This document shows, one piece after another, positions 1 through 6,314 of a stretch of DNA of 7,151 bases. The notes beneath the pieces are model-generated. The model saw nothing but the letters and a program-made list of their open reading frames with translations, was not told where the DNA came from and did no database searches. Position 1 is the stretch's first letter, and each line of letters opens with the position of its first letter. The position numbers were made by a program, and so were the translations under genes. Source of the DNA: Acinetobacter sp. (GTDB taxonomy: Bacteria > Pseudomonadota > Gammaproteobacteria > Pseudomonadales > Moraxellaceae); the NCBI GenBank assembly GCA_008017255.1, contig SSHD01000029.1, positions 1-7,151 on the forward strand, written 5' to 3'.

Positions 1-99
1 ATCTAAATGGATAGATTCAACTAAGAACGCGGGCTTTTGATAGTCTTTTAAATAAATAGTTTGATCCGCTGCTACGGGAGTTTGCGCCGCAATATTCAT
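1..99 (-). CDS. pepN: Aminopeptidase N, N-terminal fragment (runs off the window)
   Basis: Only the first 33 codons are inside the window; the rest lies beyond base 1. The reading frame begins at an ATG (97-99 on the plus strand) and encodes MNIAAQTPVAADQ followed by the stretch IYLKDYQKPAFLVESIHLD. That second part matches the start of gammaproteobacterial M1-family aminopeptidase N (for example IYLKDYQAPEYLI in Pseudomonas and the YRHDYRAPDYQI region of E. coli, from memory). PepN is a cytoplasmic zinc metallopeptidase that removes N-terminal residues from peptides. Its HExxH zinc site lies far downstream and is not visible here. A good Shine-Dalgarno sequence (AAGGA, complement of 106-110) sits six bases before the ATG and fixes this start. 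The gene diverges from the small gene at 444. Confidence 0.85.
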   Translation of the reverse strand, partial: MNIAAQTPVAADQTIYLKDYQKPAFLVESIHLD

Positions 100-131
100 C
101 AATATTCCTTATTTGTCATTCACACATAGAT

Positions 132-149
132 AGTCTTGTAGGCAAGACT
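132..149 (-). other. Hairpin in the pepN leader
   Basis: AGTCTTG (132-138) and CAAGACT (143-149) are perfect reverse complements around a four-base loop, TAGG. On the minus strand the hairpin would lie in the 5' untranslated leader of pepN, between the predicted promoter and the Shine-Dalgarno sequence. No T-run follows it, so it does not look like an intrinsic terminator. A role in mRNA stability or translation is possible but is only inference. Confidence 0.5.
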
Positions 150-172
150 TCTTCATCAATTTAATCCATAAG

Positions 173-201
173 ATCATACGCCAACTTGTAAAAGCTGTCT
201 T
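173..201 (-). promoter_or_regulatory. Predicted sigma-70 promoter of pepN
   Basis: Read on the minus strand, AAGACA (complement of 196-201) serves as -35. A 17-bp spacer separates it from TATGAT (complement of 173-178) as -10, which matches the consensus at five of six bases. Transcription would start near base 167, giving a leader of about 67 nt that contains the hairpin at 132-149. The -35 match is only four of six. Confidence 0.5.
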
Positions 202-230
202 TAGGCGCTGCTTAGCTTTTCGGCATTTAA

Positions 231-255
231 TTGCAACTTATGCTTAAGTTTGCAA
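231..255. repeat. Bulged inverted repeat in the pepN/85-aa-gene spacer
   Basis: TTGCAACTTA (231-240) pairs with TAAGTTTGCAA (245-255) across a four-base TGCT loop, giving ten base pairs with a single bulged T at 251. A looser inverted repeat lies just upstream: AAAAGCT at 190-196 with AGCTTTT at 214-220. No T-run follows and no reading frame is associated. Most of the rest of the spacer from 100 to 443 shows no gene that I can support. Confidence 0.5.
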
Positions 256-397
256 GCTATGCGGTCGCTTATTGATTAGACAAATTTACAACACTGTTTG
301 CTATTATTAAATTAAAGCTACACAAGGCAAAACTTTTCAGCACGCAACTTACATATTTGCATGCCGCTTAACATTTTGTGCACGGTTATTGCTTAAA

Positions 398-423
398 TTT
401 ATATGCCACTCTAGGCATATAAA
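398..423. promoter_or_regulatory. Operator-like perfect 10-bp inverted repeat before the 85-aa gene
   Basis: TTTATATGCC (398-407) and GGCATATAAA (414-423) are exact reverse complements separated by the six bases ACTCTA. The right arm ends in TATAAA (418-423), a five-of-six match to a -10 box that would place the transcript start just ahead of the GAGGG ribosome site at 431-435. No strong -35 is visible at the right distance. A dyad on the -10 of the adjacent gene is the usual arrangement for a repressor operator; the repressor is unknown, and self-regulation is only a guess. Confidence 0.5.
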
Positions 424-443
424 AACAAGCGAGGGTTATCACT

Positions 444-701
444 ATGGAATTAAAAGCACATTTATATCGACTCGAAAACATTAAAACCATACACGATCTT
501 GCCAAAGCAGGTGTAGATCATCACGTTATTTCTGTTTTTTTAGCTGCAGAAGGCATTTGCCTAAGCACTTTAGAAGTGACCAATATTGTCAATTGTTATG
601 ATGCGTTGGGCAAAGCCAAACTGCCAAGCAGAAAAGTACAAGCACTGATTGCTGCGAAAAAAATGGGTGAGGAAGACGAAAGTTTACCGTGCCCTGTTTA
701 A
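444..701 (+). CDS. Small protein of unknown function, 85 aa, possibly HTH-like
   Basis: I do not recognise this protein. The ATG at 444 has a clear Shine-Dalgarno sequence (GAGGG, 431-435) eight bases ahead, and a strong terminator follows 13 bases after the stop, so this looks like a complete single-gene unit. There is no signal peptide or membrane segment. Residues 16-50 (IHDLAKAGVDHHVISVFL, then AAEGICLSTLEVTNIVN) have the spacing of a helix-turn-helix of the kind 'L..G.....I..FL...G...S..EV..IV', where a short turn separates two helices. A basic stretch follows (KAKLPSRKVQALIAAKK, residues 57-73) and then a short acidic tail. This suggests a small nucleic-acid-binding protein, but that is inference from pattern alone. 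Three cysteines (39, 51, 83) do not form an obvious metal site. It lies divergent from pepN and convergent with the DUF2147 gene. Confidence 0.75.
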   Translation: MELKAHLYRLENIKTIHDLAKAGVDHHVISVFLAAEGICLSTLEVTNIVNCYDALGKAKLPSRKVQALIAAKKMGEEDESLPCPV

Positions 702-714
702 ATGCAGCTGTCAT

Positions 715-751
715 AAAAAACCTCGAAACCAAAGTAGTTTCGAGGTTTTTT
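715..751. terminator. Bidirectional intrinsic terminator
   Basis: CCTCGAAAC (721-729) and GTTTCGAGG (737-745) form a perfect nine-bp stem with a seven-base loop. Six T residues follow on the plus strand (746-751) and six A residues precede it (715-720), so the U-run works in both directions. It sits between the converging ends of the 85-aa gene (stop at 701) and the DUF2147 gene (stop at 762) and serves both. Confidence 0.93.
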
Positions 752-761
752 AACGGAGAAA

Positions 762-1235
762 TTATGGTGCAGCTTTATCTGTTCGAATCCAAATCACAGT
801 ACGACCCAAAGCAGAAATCCCCATATAGCCACGCAAGCGTAGGCGTTTACCATCACTCGTCACAACAGCCTTTCCTTTATAAATTTTACCTGATTTGGGT
901 TCTATCACTTGACCATCAATATACGCATTGGCTTTGTTTGGATCATCCTTAAAACCAGTTAAAAGTTGCATACCAAGAATCGGTTTGTTCTTTAATGCGC
1001 CAGTACATTGGGTACAGTGCGACAGTGCTTTAGCACCTGGTACAGGATAACGATAAACAATCGTTCCATTATATTCGTTTTTGGCATCTTTTCTAATTTC
1101 GATGATGGATAATTTTTCACCAGTTTTATCATCAATACTGTGCCAAAAGCCCTCAATCGTTGCCGAAAAAGCAGTAACACTTGCCAAAGAAAGTACGAGC
1201 CCAAGAATTCCTTTTCTGATTGATTTTTTTTGCAT
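762..1235 (-). CDS. Secreted DUF2147-family protein
   Basis: The 157-residue product starts with a classical Sec signal: basic MQKKSIRKG, a hydrophobic core to about residue 22, then AFSA with cleavage near residue 24/25. The mature domain carries the marks of DUF2147: GFW near 29-31, a 'TGEKLSI' segment, 'NGTIVYR' (56-62), a Cys pair HCTQC (C74, C77), a K.PILGMQLLTGF segment, an IEPKSGKIYKGK segment, and a final RLRLRGYMGISALGRTVIWIR block. The family is found in the periplasm of many proteobacteria; its biochemical role is not established. The two cysteines might form a disulfide after export. An ATG at 1247 is in frame, but it overlaps the Shine-Dalgarno sequence (GGAG, complement of 1242-1245) that is correctly spaced for the ATG at 1235, so the shorter form is preferred. 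It is transcribed alone. Confidence 0.88.
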   Translation of the reverse strand: MQKKSIRKGILGLVLSLASVTAFSATIEGFWHSIDDKTGEKLSIIEIRKDAKNEYNGTIVYRYPVPGAKALSHCTQCTGALKNKPILGMQLLTGFKDDPNKANAYIDGQVIEPKSGKIYKGKAVVTSDGKRLRLRGYMGISALGRTVIWIRTDKAAP

Positions 1236-1269
1236 ATTTAACTCCATTATACGACTTCATTGCTTAATA

Positions 1270-1298
1270 GATATAACTCAATACACACCTGCAGTCAA
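1270..1298 (-). promoter_or_regulatory. Predicted sigma-70 promoter of the DUF2147 gene
   Basis: On the minus strand TTGACT (complement of 1293-1298) is a five-of-six -35 box. Exactly 17 bp separate it from TATATC (complement of 1270-1275), a four-of-six -10 box. Initiation near 1263 would give a leader of about 28 nt. A TATAAT-like string closer to the gene (complement of about 1246-1251) lacks a -35 and would leave no room for the ribosome site. Confidence 0.55.
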
Positions 1299-1322
1299 CA
1301 ACCGCTAAACTATTGTTTAATT

Positions 1323-1351
1323 CTGACTTCAAATAATTCAGCATGTATAAT
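1323..1351 (+). promoter_or_regulatory. Predicted sigma-70 promoter of the zinc-knuckle gene
   Basis: CTGACT (1323-1328, four of six to TTGACA) lies 17 bp before a consensus TATAAT (1346-1351). Transcription would begin near 1358. The box overlaps the first in-frame ATG at 1343, so that ATG would not be on the transcript; this decides the start codon of the downstream gene. The -35 box is 24 bp from the -35 of the divergent DUF2147 promoter. Confidence 0.65.
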
Positions 1352-1381
1352 CCCCTATTCGGCGCACTAGAGTTAGGCACA

Positions 1382-2542
1382 ATGGACTTATATATTCTAC
1401 AAAAACAGTTAGATGAAAGTAGTCGTTGCCCATTGTGCCAAGCCGCTATGTTTTGGGTTGAAGCCGAGCAATTTACGCAAGACTTTCAGTTCCATGAATG
1501 CAGTCATTGTCAGCATCGGGTGTTTAGCAGCGATAGTAAATTAAATTGTCACTGTGAGCGTTGTACCGCGCAGCGCAAAAAACTCACCCAACAAACCTTG
1601 CTACAAGAACAGCGCAAAAACAAAGTCAAAGATGATGTGGTATATAACCTCAATCAATTAAGTTTTTTACATAAACTTTTTTTACTGAGTTTACTCGATC
1701 ATTACGCACGTGAAGACGTACAACATGATGAGAACATTCATTGGAAAAATATCAAATATCAAAACTTTACTCCAAATTATTTATTTCAAAATCACATTGT
1801 GCAAGAGCTACATAAACTTGGCATTTTGAAAGCACCCGATCAAACCCTCGAGGGTGAACAGTTTTATTTGAATATTCGACTCGATGGTTATGCTGACCCT
1901 AGTCTGTTTAGCGTTGCACAGCAATTGCGGCATTGGTTTTATGAAAATTTAACACTCGGCATTCCCTTTAAAAGCACCGAAGAAGTCAAAGATGCACTGT
2001 ATTTGGTGCTGTACCAAGAAATCGTGCAGTTTATGCAATTTTATTGTCGTACTTGGAATATTCAGATTGCAGGAAGTCGCAATTTCCAAACCTTTTGTTA
2101 TCGTTTAATGGAAAGTTTAGCCGTCGGGCAAATTTATTATCTCATTCAAACGGCGCTAGAATATCTATACAAACAAAAAGCCTTGCAGCCTAGAAATGAT
2201 AAATTTATTAATACCAATTTGCTCAAAAAAACCTTAGAACAATACCGTGAACGTGCTGTCACCGAGTATTGGGAAACCTCTACACTGCCTAGACCACACA
2301 ATATTCCACTGAGTCAAATGAGCCATATTCTGCTGTTTAAATTTTTAGGTTATGACGACAGTATTTTTATACAACCGGTATGGAAAGCGTGGCGCAAAAT
2401 TGAACCCCGACTGAGCTTTTATTCGGTCAAACGCTGTATGTATTGTGGTTCAAATGATCTGATTGTGGACTACGACACCGAAGACTACGTATCACTGATT
2501 TGCCGACAGTGTAAACATCAAGACCATTATTTTACCCATTAA
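1382..2542 (+). CDS. Protein of unknown function with zinc-knuckle clusters at both ends (386 aa)
   Basis: I do not recognise a named family. The N-terminus has CPLC (C16, C19) and CSHC (C40, C43), then a third cluster CHCERC (C56, C58, C61). The C-terminus has CMYC (C352, C355) and CRQC (C374, C377). The spacing of 20 and 18 residues between CxxC pairs is that of zinc ribbons, so each end probably binds a zinc ion. About 290 residues between them are predicted mainly helical, rich in aromatic residues, Gln and Leu, with no signal peptide or membrane span. Such ribbons often contact nucleic acid or proteins, but no catalytic motif is visible and no function is assigned. I chose ATG 1382 over ATG 1343: the earlier one lies within a predicted promoter and has no ribosome site, whereas AGG (1375-1377) lies four bases before 1382, though this is weak. 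The gene converges on the helicase gene, 69 bp apart. Confidence 0.8.
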   Translation: MDLYILQKQLDESSRCPLCQAAMFWVEAEQFTQDFQFHECSHCQHRVFSSDSKLNCHCERCTAQRKKLTQQTLLQEQRKNKVKDDVVYNLNQLSFLHKLFLLSLLDHYAREDVQHDENIHWKNIKYQNFTPNYLFQNHIVQELHKLGILKAPDQTLEGEQFYLNIRLDGYADPSLFSVAQQLRHWFYENLTLGIPFKSTEEVKDALYLVLYQEIVQFMQFYCRTWNIQIAGSRNFQTFCYRLMESLAVGQIYYLIQTALEYLYKQKALQPRNDKFINTNLLKKTLEQYRERAVTEYWETSTLPRPHNIPLSQMSHILLFKFLGYDDSIFIQPVWKAWRKIEPRLSFYSVKRCMYCGSNDLIVDYDTEDYVSLICRQCKHQDHYFTH

Positions 2543-2585
2543 GCAGCTTGAATAAAGTCTGTTTTAACGTCACAGCTTCCTTGCT

Positions 2586-2606
2586 ATTGAATAACATCTA
2601 TTCAAT
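2586..2606. terminator. Weak AT-rich hairpin between convergent genes
   Basis: ATTGAATA (2586-2593) and TATTCAAT (2599-2606) form a perfect eight-bp inverted repeat with a five-base loop, in the 69-bp gap between the zinc-knuckle gene and the helicase gene. Its place fits a shared terminator, but the stem is AT-rich and lacks a proper U-run on either strand, so termination may be weak or Rho-dependent. Confidence 0.35.
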
Positions 2607-2611
2607 AAAAT

Positions 2612-4324
2612 TTACTCTATAAACAATAGCGCCAAACGCACTTGGTCATACGCCATTTTAGGACTGGTCGCTTCCACTATCGGGCGTAATTTAATTGCAC
2701 CATCTTCGCTAAAATGCTCTGGATTTTGTCTTTTATGCAGCCGTTTATAAATTTTACGCACTTCTTCCACCACCTCATCGCCCGGATGCGCAACCGTAAT
2801 ATCCAAGCCTTGTTCTTTATGCAAGCGCGCTAAATGATTAATAATGGTGGCAGGTGTTAAACCGCGTTCCACGGCAATATCTGCAATTTCATAGCCATCT
2901 TCAAATAGCGCTTTGGTTTCATCTAAAGTTGCGGCGGCATAACTTTGTTTTGCTCCTTTGGCGAGTTTCTTTTCATTACGGCTAATTTCGGTGGCATTTA
3001 AAGTGCCACCACAATGTCGAATAAATGCATTATGCCGTGCAGTCAAATCCACCTCTGCAAAATTGACTTCTGCCTCGCTAGATAATTCTTGAAAACGACG
3101 ATCGGCTTTAATCGCCAAACTATCTAACTCTAAGGCTTTATGGTTAAAACCTAATAACTTCAACCCAGTCAGCGATTTTAACCGTGACAACGCCACATAG
3201 CCCTGACCTTTTTCAAAGGTATTGCTGAGGTTGATTTCTGCCGCTTCTAGCGTCATGCCCTGACTTTTATGAATGGTAATTGCCCATGCCAAACGCAGCG
3301 GGATTTGCTGAAAGCTAGCAATGGCTTTACCCGCTTCATTTTCAATTGACCAAGTTTCTGGCTCGACCAATAAAGTCGTGCCATCAGTGAGCCTCACTTT
3401 GGGCAACAGACCACGTTTATCATCTTCCTCAAAACCAATCACCTCACCCAAACTGCCGTTAATAAAGCCCATATCAAAGTTGTTTTTCACAAACATGACT
3501 TTGGCATGTTTTTTTAAGGTCAGTTCTTCAGGCGCACGCACCGAAGACTTTAGTGTTTCCAACAGCTTATCATTGCCCTCAATCACGGCATTAAATTGGT
3601 GAGTTTGAGTTTCAATGGCATTTAAATGTTGATAATTAATTTTATCGACATCCATATTGTGGGTATATAAACGAGTAAAAGTGTCGCCGATGTCGTGCTG
3701 TGCAGATTGTTGTAAGGCGTGAATATGCTCATCTTGTAGATTTTGCGCACGAATCGCATTTAAAATTTGATTCAATATTTCGTCGTCTTGGCGATGTTGT
3801 TCGCTCAAATAACAGACTCTAAATTTAGCCTCGACCCAAGCCTCTGACATAAAACAAAATTTATCGCGGTTTTGTTCATCGTTTCTACCTACCGGTGGTA
3901 ACTGGAAAAAATCCCCTGCCACAATCACTTGTATGCCGCCAAAGGCTGCATCGCTTTCTTTAAAATATTTCAGTACTTGATTAACCAAATTCAGTTGCTT
4001 GGCGTGTAACATCGAAATTTCATCAATAATCAACACTTGGGCATTTTCCAAATGCTCTTTGAGATATTTGCGTTCTTTCATGCGTTTTAAATCGTCATCA
4101 TTTAAACGATCTTTAATGCCAATGCCTGCCCAAGTATGAATGGTCATGCCATTCATGTGTGTCGCAGCTATACCTGTAGATGCGGTAATGGCAACTGGTA
4201 CTTTACGCGCTTTTAAATATTGTATGTATTGATTAAGCGTATAGGTTTTACCTGCACCCGCTGAACCGGTTAAAAAAACATTTTCGCCGGCTTTGAGTAA
4301 GTTGAGTGCAGTGTCTTGTTTCAT
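2612..4324 (-). CDS. Pif1/RecD2-like superfamily 1B DNA helicase with C-terminal HTH_40-like domain
   Basis: The product (570 aa) is an ATP-dependent DNA helicase, probably 5'-to-3' by family. Motifs appear in order: Walker A GSAGAGKT (20-27), motif Ia TASTGIAA (47-54), a T.HTWAG segment (61-67), Walker B LIIDEISM (98-105; D101, E102), motif III GDFFQLPPV (137-145), a QHR segment (176-178), motif V AITIHKSQGMTL (348-359), and motif VI GQGYVALSR (373-381) with the arginine at 381. Residues of about 466-510 (TLDETKALFEDGYEIADIA, then ERGLTPATIINHLARL) match the HTH_40 pattern known from RecQ C-termini; this may bind DNA. The gene likely acts in replication or repair; the exact substrate is unknown. 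The frame opens 63 bases earlier at a TTG (4387) without a ribosome site; I prefer ATG 4324, which puts Walker A about 20 residues in, as is usual, although its own Shine-Dalgarno is also weak. Confidence 0.9.
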   Translation of the reverse strand: MKQDTALNLLKAGENVFLTGSAGAGKTYTLNQYIQYLKARKVPVAITASTGIAATHMNGMTIHTWAGIGIKDRLNDDDLKRMKERKYLKEHLENAQVLIIDEISMLHAKQLNLVNQVLKYFKESDAAFGGIQVIVAGDFFQLPPVGRNDEQNRDKFCFMSEAWVEAKFRVCYLSEQHRQDDEILNQILNAIRAQNLQDEHIHALQQSAQHDIGDTFTRLYTHNMDVDKINYQHLNAIETQTHQFNAVIEGNDKLLETLKSSVRAPEELTLKKHAKVMFVKNNFDMGFINGSLGEVIGFEEDDKRGLLPKVRLTDGTTLLVEPETWSIENEAGKAIASFQQIPLRLAWAITIHKSQGMTLEAAEINLSNTFEKGQGYVALSRLKSLTGLKLLGFNHKALELDSLAIKADRRFQELSSEAEVNFAEVDLTARHNAFIRHCGGTLNATEISRNEKKLAKGAKQSYAAATLDETKALFEDGYEIADIAVERGLTPATIINHLARLHKEQGLDITVAHPGDEVVEEVRKIYKRLHKRQNPEHFSEDGAIKLRPIVEATSPKMAYDQVRLALLFIE

Positions 4325-4406
4325 AATTTCATCAGTTAAAAACAACAGCCCATAGCTTAACGATTTTTGCCGCAAATAAAAACTCAAAGCGGTTTAGAAA
4401 ATGATT

Positions 4407-4487
4407 CGACATTTTTCATAAAACATCTATACCCCTATAACCTCCTCCTTCTCAAGTGGGAACTAAAGAGGGTTATGAAAACAGTCT
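4407..4487 (-). repeat. MITE-like palindromic repeat, copy A (81 bp, degenerate)
   Basis: The ends CGACATTTTTCATAA (4407-4421) and TTATGAAAACAGTCT (4473-4487) are inverted copies, matching at 12 of 15 positions. The inner part is C-rich, then CTTCTCAAGTGGG, then an AGAGGG string. Read in reverse complement it aligns along its length with copy B at 6315-6393, sharing the CAATAGACT left edge, TTTCATAACCC, CTTGAGAAGG, GGGGT and TTATGAAA blocks. There is no reading frame inside. It lies between the divergent helicase and hydrolase genes, so it may alter the expression of either. Confidence 0.75.
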
Positions 4488-4501
4488 ATTGCACAATGAC
4501 A

Positions 4502-4529
4502 TTGACATCTAAGCATTTTCATTTAATGT
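4502..4529 (+). promoter_or_regulatory. Possible promoter of the hydrolase gene
   Basis: A consensus TTGACA (4502-4507) lies just outside repeat copy A. The best -10 is TAATGT (4524-4529), only three of six, after a 16-bp spacer. The overlapping TTTAAT (4522-4527) is a better hexamer, but its 14-bp spacing is too short. The leader would be about 27 nt. Confidence 0.3.
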
Positions 4530-4562
4530 GTTGCTTATTCAACAGCAACTAGACTTATAACA

Positions 4563-5528
4563 ATGATGACCATAAATACCAATACATATCAAACAGATAT
4601 ACTAGGTTCAGACTATCAGCAACAAACTTTAACCCTGCCCAATGATTATGATGGCAAAGTAGTGGCGACTTTGGTGCGCAAGAAAGCCGCGCAAGCGACC
4701 CAAAAAGCTGTGCTGTATATTCATGGCTTTACCGATTATTTCTTTCAAACCGAAATGGCCGAGCAATTTAACCAACACGGTTATGATTTTTATGCGCTAG
4801 ATTTGCGAAAGTATGGGCGTTCTCATCTGCCACACCAAACTTTATTTCATGTGCGTGATTTACGTGAATACGATGCTGAAATTACCCAAGCACTCGCGAT
4901 TATTGGTCAAGAGCAGCACGACCAGGTGCTGTTGGCAGGGCATTCGACTGGCGGTTTAATCACCACTTTATATGCAGCGCATTATCCAAACCATCCTTTA
5001 ATTAAAGCTTTATGGGCAAATAGTCCATTTTATGACTTTTATAAAACGCCAATTGAGAAAAAACTGGTAATGCCGTTGCTAAGTAAATTAGGCAAACACT
5101 TCCCCAATGGAAAATGTATTAGTGGTTTAAACCCTTGGTATGTGCCGAGTTTACATAAAAGTTTAAACGGTGAATGGCAGTTCAATTTAGACTGGAAACC
5201 GAAATCGATGCCCTTTGTGCAACTGTGTTTTGTACATGCGATTGCTGAAGCGCAAAAAGAAATTCATCAAGGCGTGCGCTTGACTATTCCAACGCTAATT
5301 ATGCATTCGCATCAAACCAAGTTCCCGAAAAAATGGGGGCTGGATGCACAAACCAGCGATGTCATTTTAGATGTTAAAGACATGACTGATAACGCAAAAA
5401 AAATGCAAGGCGATGTGCAAACCCTAGCGGTGCAAAATGGTCTACATGATCTAGTGTTGTCTGCACCGCCAGTACGCAAGCAAGTCTATCAAGACCTATT
5501 TGCATGGCTAAAACAAAAAATAGCCTAA
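4563..5528 (+). CDS. Alpha/beta-fold serine hydrolase (S33 / Hydrolase_4 type)
   Basis: The 321-residue protein has the order of a cytoplasmic alpha/beta hydrolase: VLYIHGF with the oxyanion-hole HGF at 54-56, YALDLRKYGRS (77-87), the nucleophile elbow GHSTGG (126-131) with Ser128, and the catalytic histidine in GLHDLVLS (His295). The usual acid after strand beta-7 is replaced by 'MHSHQTKF'; the most likely acid is Asp266 in SDVILDV, which matches a subgroup with a 'D.VLDV ... HD..LS' ending. By family it would cleave an ester, amide or acylglycerol; the substrate cannot be read from sequence. No signal peptide is seen. ATGs at 4563 and 4566 are both possible and neither has a clear Shine-Dalgarno sequence. 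The amidotransferase gene follows after 29 bp on the same strand, so the two are probably co-transcribed. Confidence 0.9.
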   Translation: MMTINTNTYQTDILGSDYQQQTLTLPNDYDGKVVATLVRKKAAQATQKAVLYIHGFTDYFFQTEMAEQFNQHGYDFYALDLRKYGRSHLPHQTLFHVRDLREYDAEITQALAIIGQEQHDQVLLAGHSTGGLITTLYAAHYPNHPLIKALWANSPFYDFYKTPIEKKLVMPLLSKLGKHFPNGKCISGLNPWYVPSLHKSLNGEWQFNLDWKPKSMPFVQLCFVHAIAEAQKEIHQGVRLTIPTLIMHSHQTKFPKKWGLDAQTSDVILDVKDMTDNAKKMQGDVQTLAVQNGLHDLVLSAPPVRKQVYQDLFAWLKQKIA

Positions 5529-5557
5529 TCTAAGTTCATACAGCGACGACCCTAAGC

Positions 5558-6280
5558 ATGAATAGCTCAACAAATACCCTTCCAAAAACCGTGTATGCCA
5601 TTCAACACCTTGCATTTGAAGATCTTGGTTCACTGGAACATGTATTTGACCAATTGGGTTATCGGGTGCGCTATTTTGAAGCAGGTGTCGATGACCTACG
5701 CCCCGCCCTAAATTATGATGGGCTAACCATTATTTTAGGCGGACCAATCGGTGTTTATGAAAGCGAAGATTATCCTTTTTTGCTCGATGAAATAGCAGGC
5801 TTAAAACAACGCCTGCACGACCAGAAACCGACTATTGGCATATGTTTAGGCGCGCAACTGATTGCACATGCGCTAGGTGCTAAGGTGTATGCAGGACATC
5901 AAAAAGAAATTGGTTGGAGTCAATTACAGATCAGTGCTGTTGATCATAATCCTTTATCAGCACTTAACGGTATTGAGGTTTTACATTGGCACGGCGATAC
6001 CTTTGATTTACCTGAAAATGCCGTGTTGTTGGCGAGTTCTGAGATTTATCCAAACCAAGCATTTGCCATTGGCTCAAAAATCTTGGCGCTACAATTTCAT
6101 ATCGAAATTTGCCAATTAGATTTCGAAAAATGGCTGATTGGACACACAGGCGAAATTCGCCAAGTCGGTTTATCTATTCCACAACTCAGACAGAATAATT
6201 TGCAATATGCAGCAGCATTGGAAACACAGGCCGCACTAGTTCTACAAGATTTCTTAGCGATGCTGTCGTCTGCACGATAA
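5558..6280 (+). CDS. Class I glutamine amidotransferase (GMP-synthase-like GATase1 domain protein)
   Basis: The 240-residue protein is a stand-alone triad glutamine amidotransferase. Visible marks are LGGP (60-63), the nucleophile GICLGAQ (94-100) with Cys96, the EIGW block (117-120), HWHGDTFDLP (143-152), and QFHIE (179-183) giving His181 and Glu183. The family hydrolyses glutamine and passes ammonia to a synthase domain, but no synthase domain is fused here and none is encoded next door, so the acceptor is unknown; some relatives act as gamma-glutamyl peptide or amide hydrolases. The last residue before Glu is Ile where QFHPE is common, a mild change. The YESEDYPFL segment (67-75) is typical of this COG0518-type group. 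There is no clear ribosome site, which would fit coupling to the upstream hydrolase gene 29 bp away. Palindromic repeat copy B begins 35 bases after the stop. Confidence 0.9.
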   Translation: MNSSTNTLPKTVYAIQHLAFEDLGSLEHVFDQLGYRVRYFEAGVDDLRPALNYDGLTIILGGPIGVYESEDYPFLLDEIAGLKQRLHDQKPTIGICLGAQLIAHALGAKVYAGHQKEIGWSQLQISAVDHNPLSALNGIEVLHWHGDTFDLPENAVLLASSEIYPNQAFAIGSKILALQFHIEICQLDFEKWLIGHTGEIRQVGLSIPQLRQNNLQYAAALETQAALVLQDFLAMLSSAR

Positions 6281-6314
6281 CACTCAAGCATCGACAGTAA
6301 ATAGCTCGCACAAT

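Noticed and set aside
689..952. 87-codon plus-strand frame
   Set aside because: It crosses the strong terminator at 715-751 and lies antisense to the DUF2147 gene, whose family motifs are clear. It is a shadow frame.
992..1308. Frames at 992-1204 (minus) and 1081-1308 (plus)
   Set aside because: Both overlap the DUF2147 coding region in other frames, lack ribosome sites and show no domain pattern.
3321..3602. 93-codon plus-strand frame
   Set aside because: It is antisense to the middle of the helicase gene, between motifs III and V, with no start signal.
4325..4387. Upstream TTG start giving a 591-aa helicase
   Set aside because: No Shine-Dalgarno sequence precedes the TTG, and the added 21 residues are not part of the helicase core. 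The ATG at 4324 gives the usual distance to Walker A.
4367..4552. 61-codon plus-strand frame before the hydrolase
   Set aside because: It runs through the palindromic repeat copy A and has no ribosome site or recognisable protein features.
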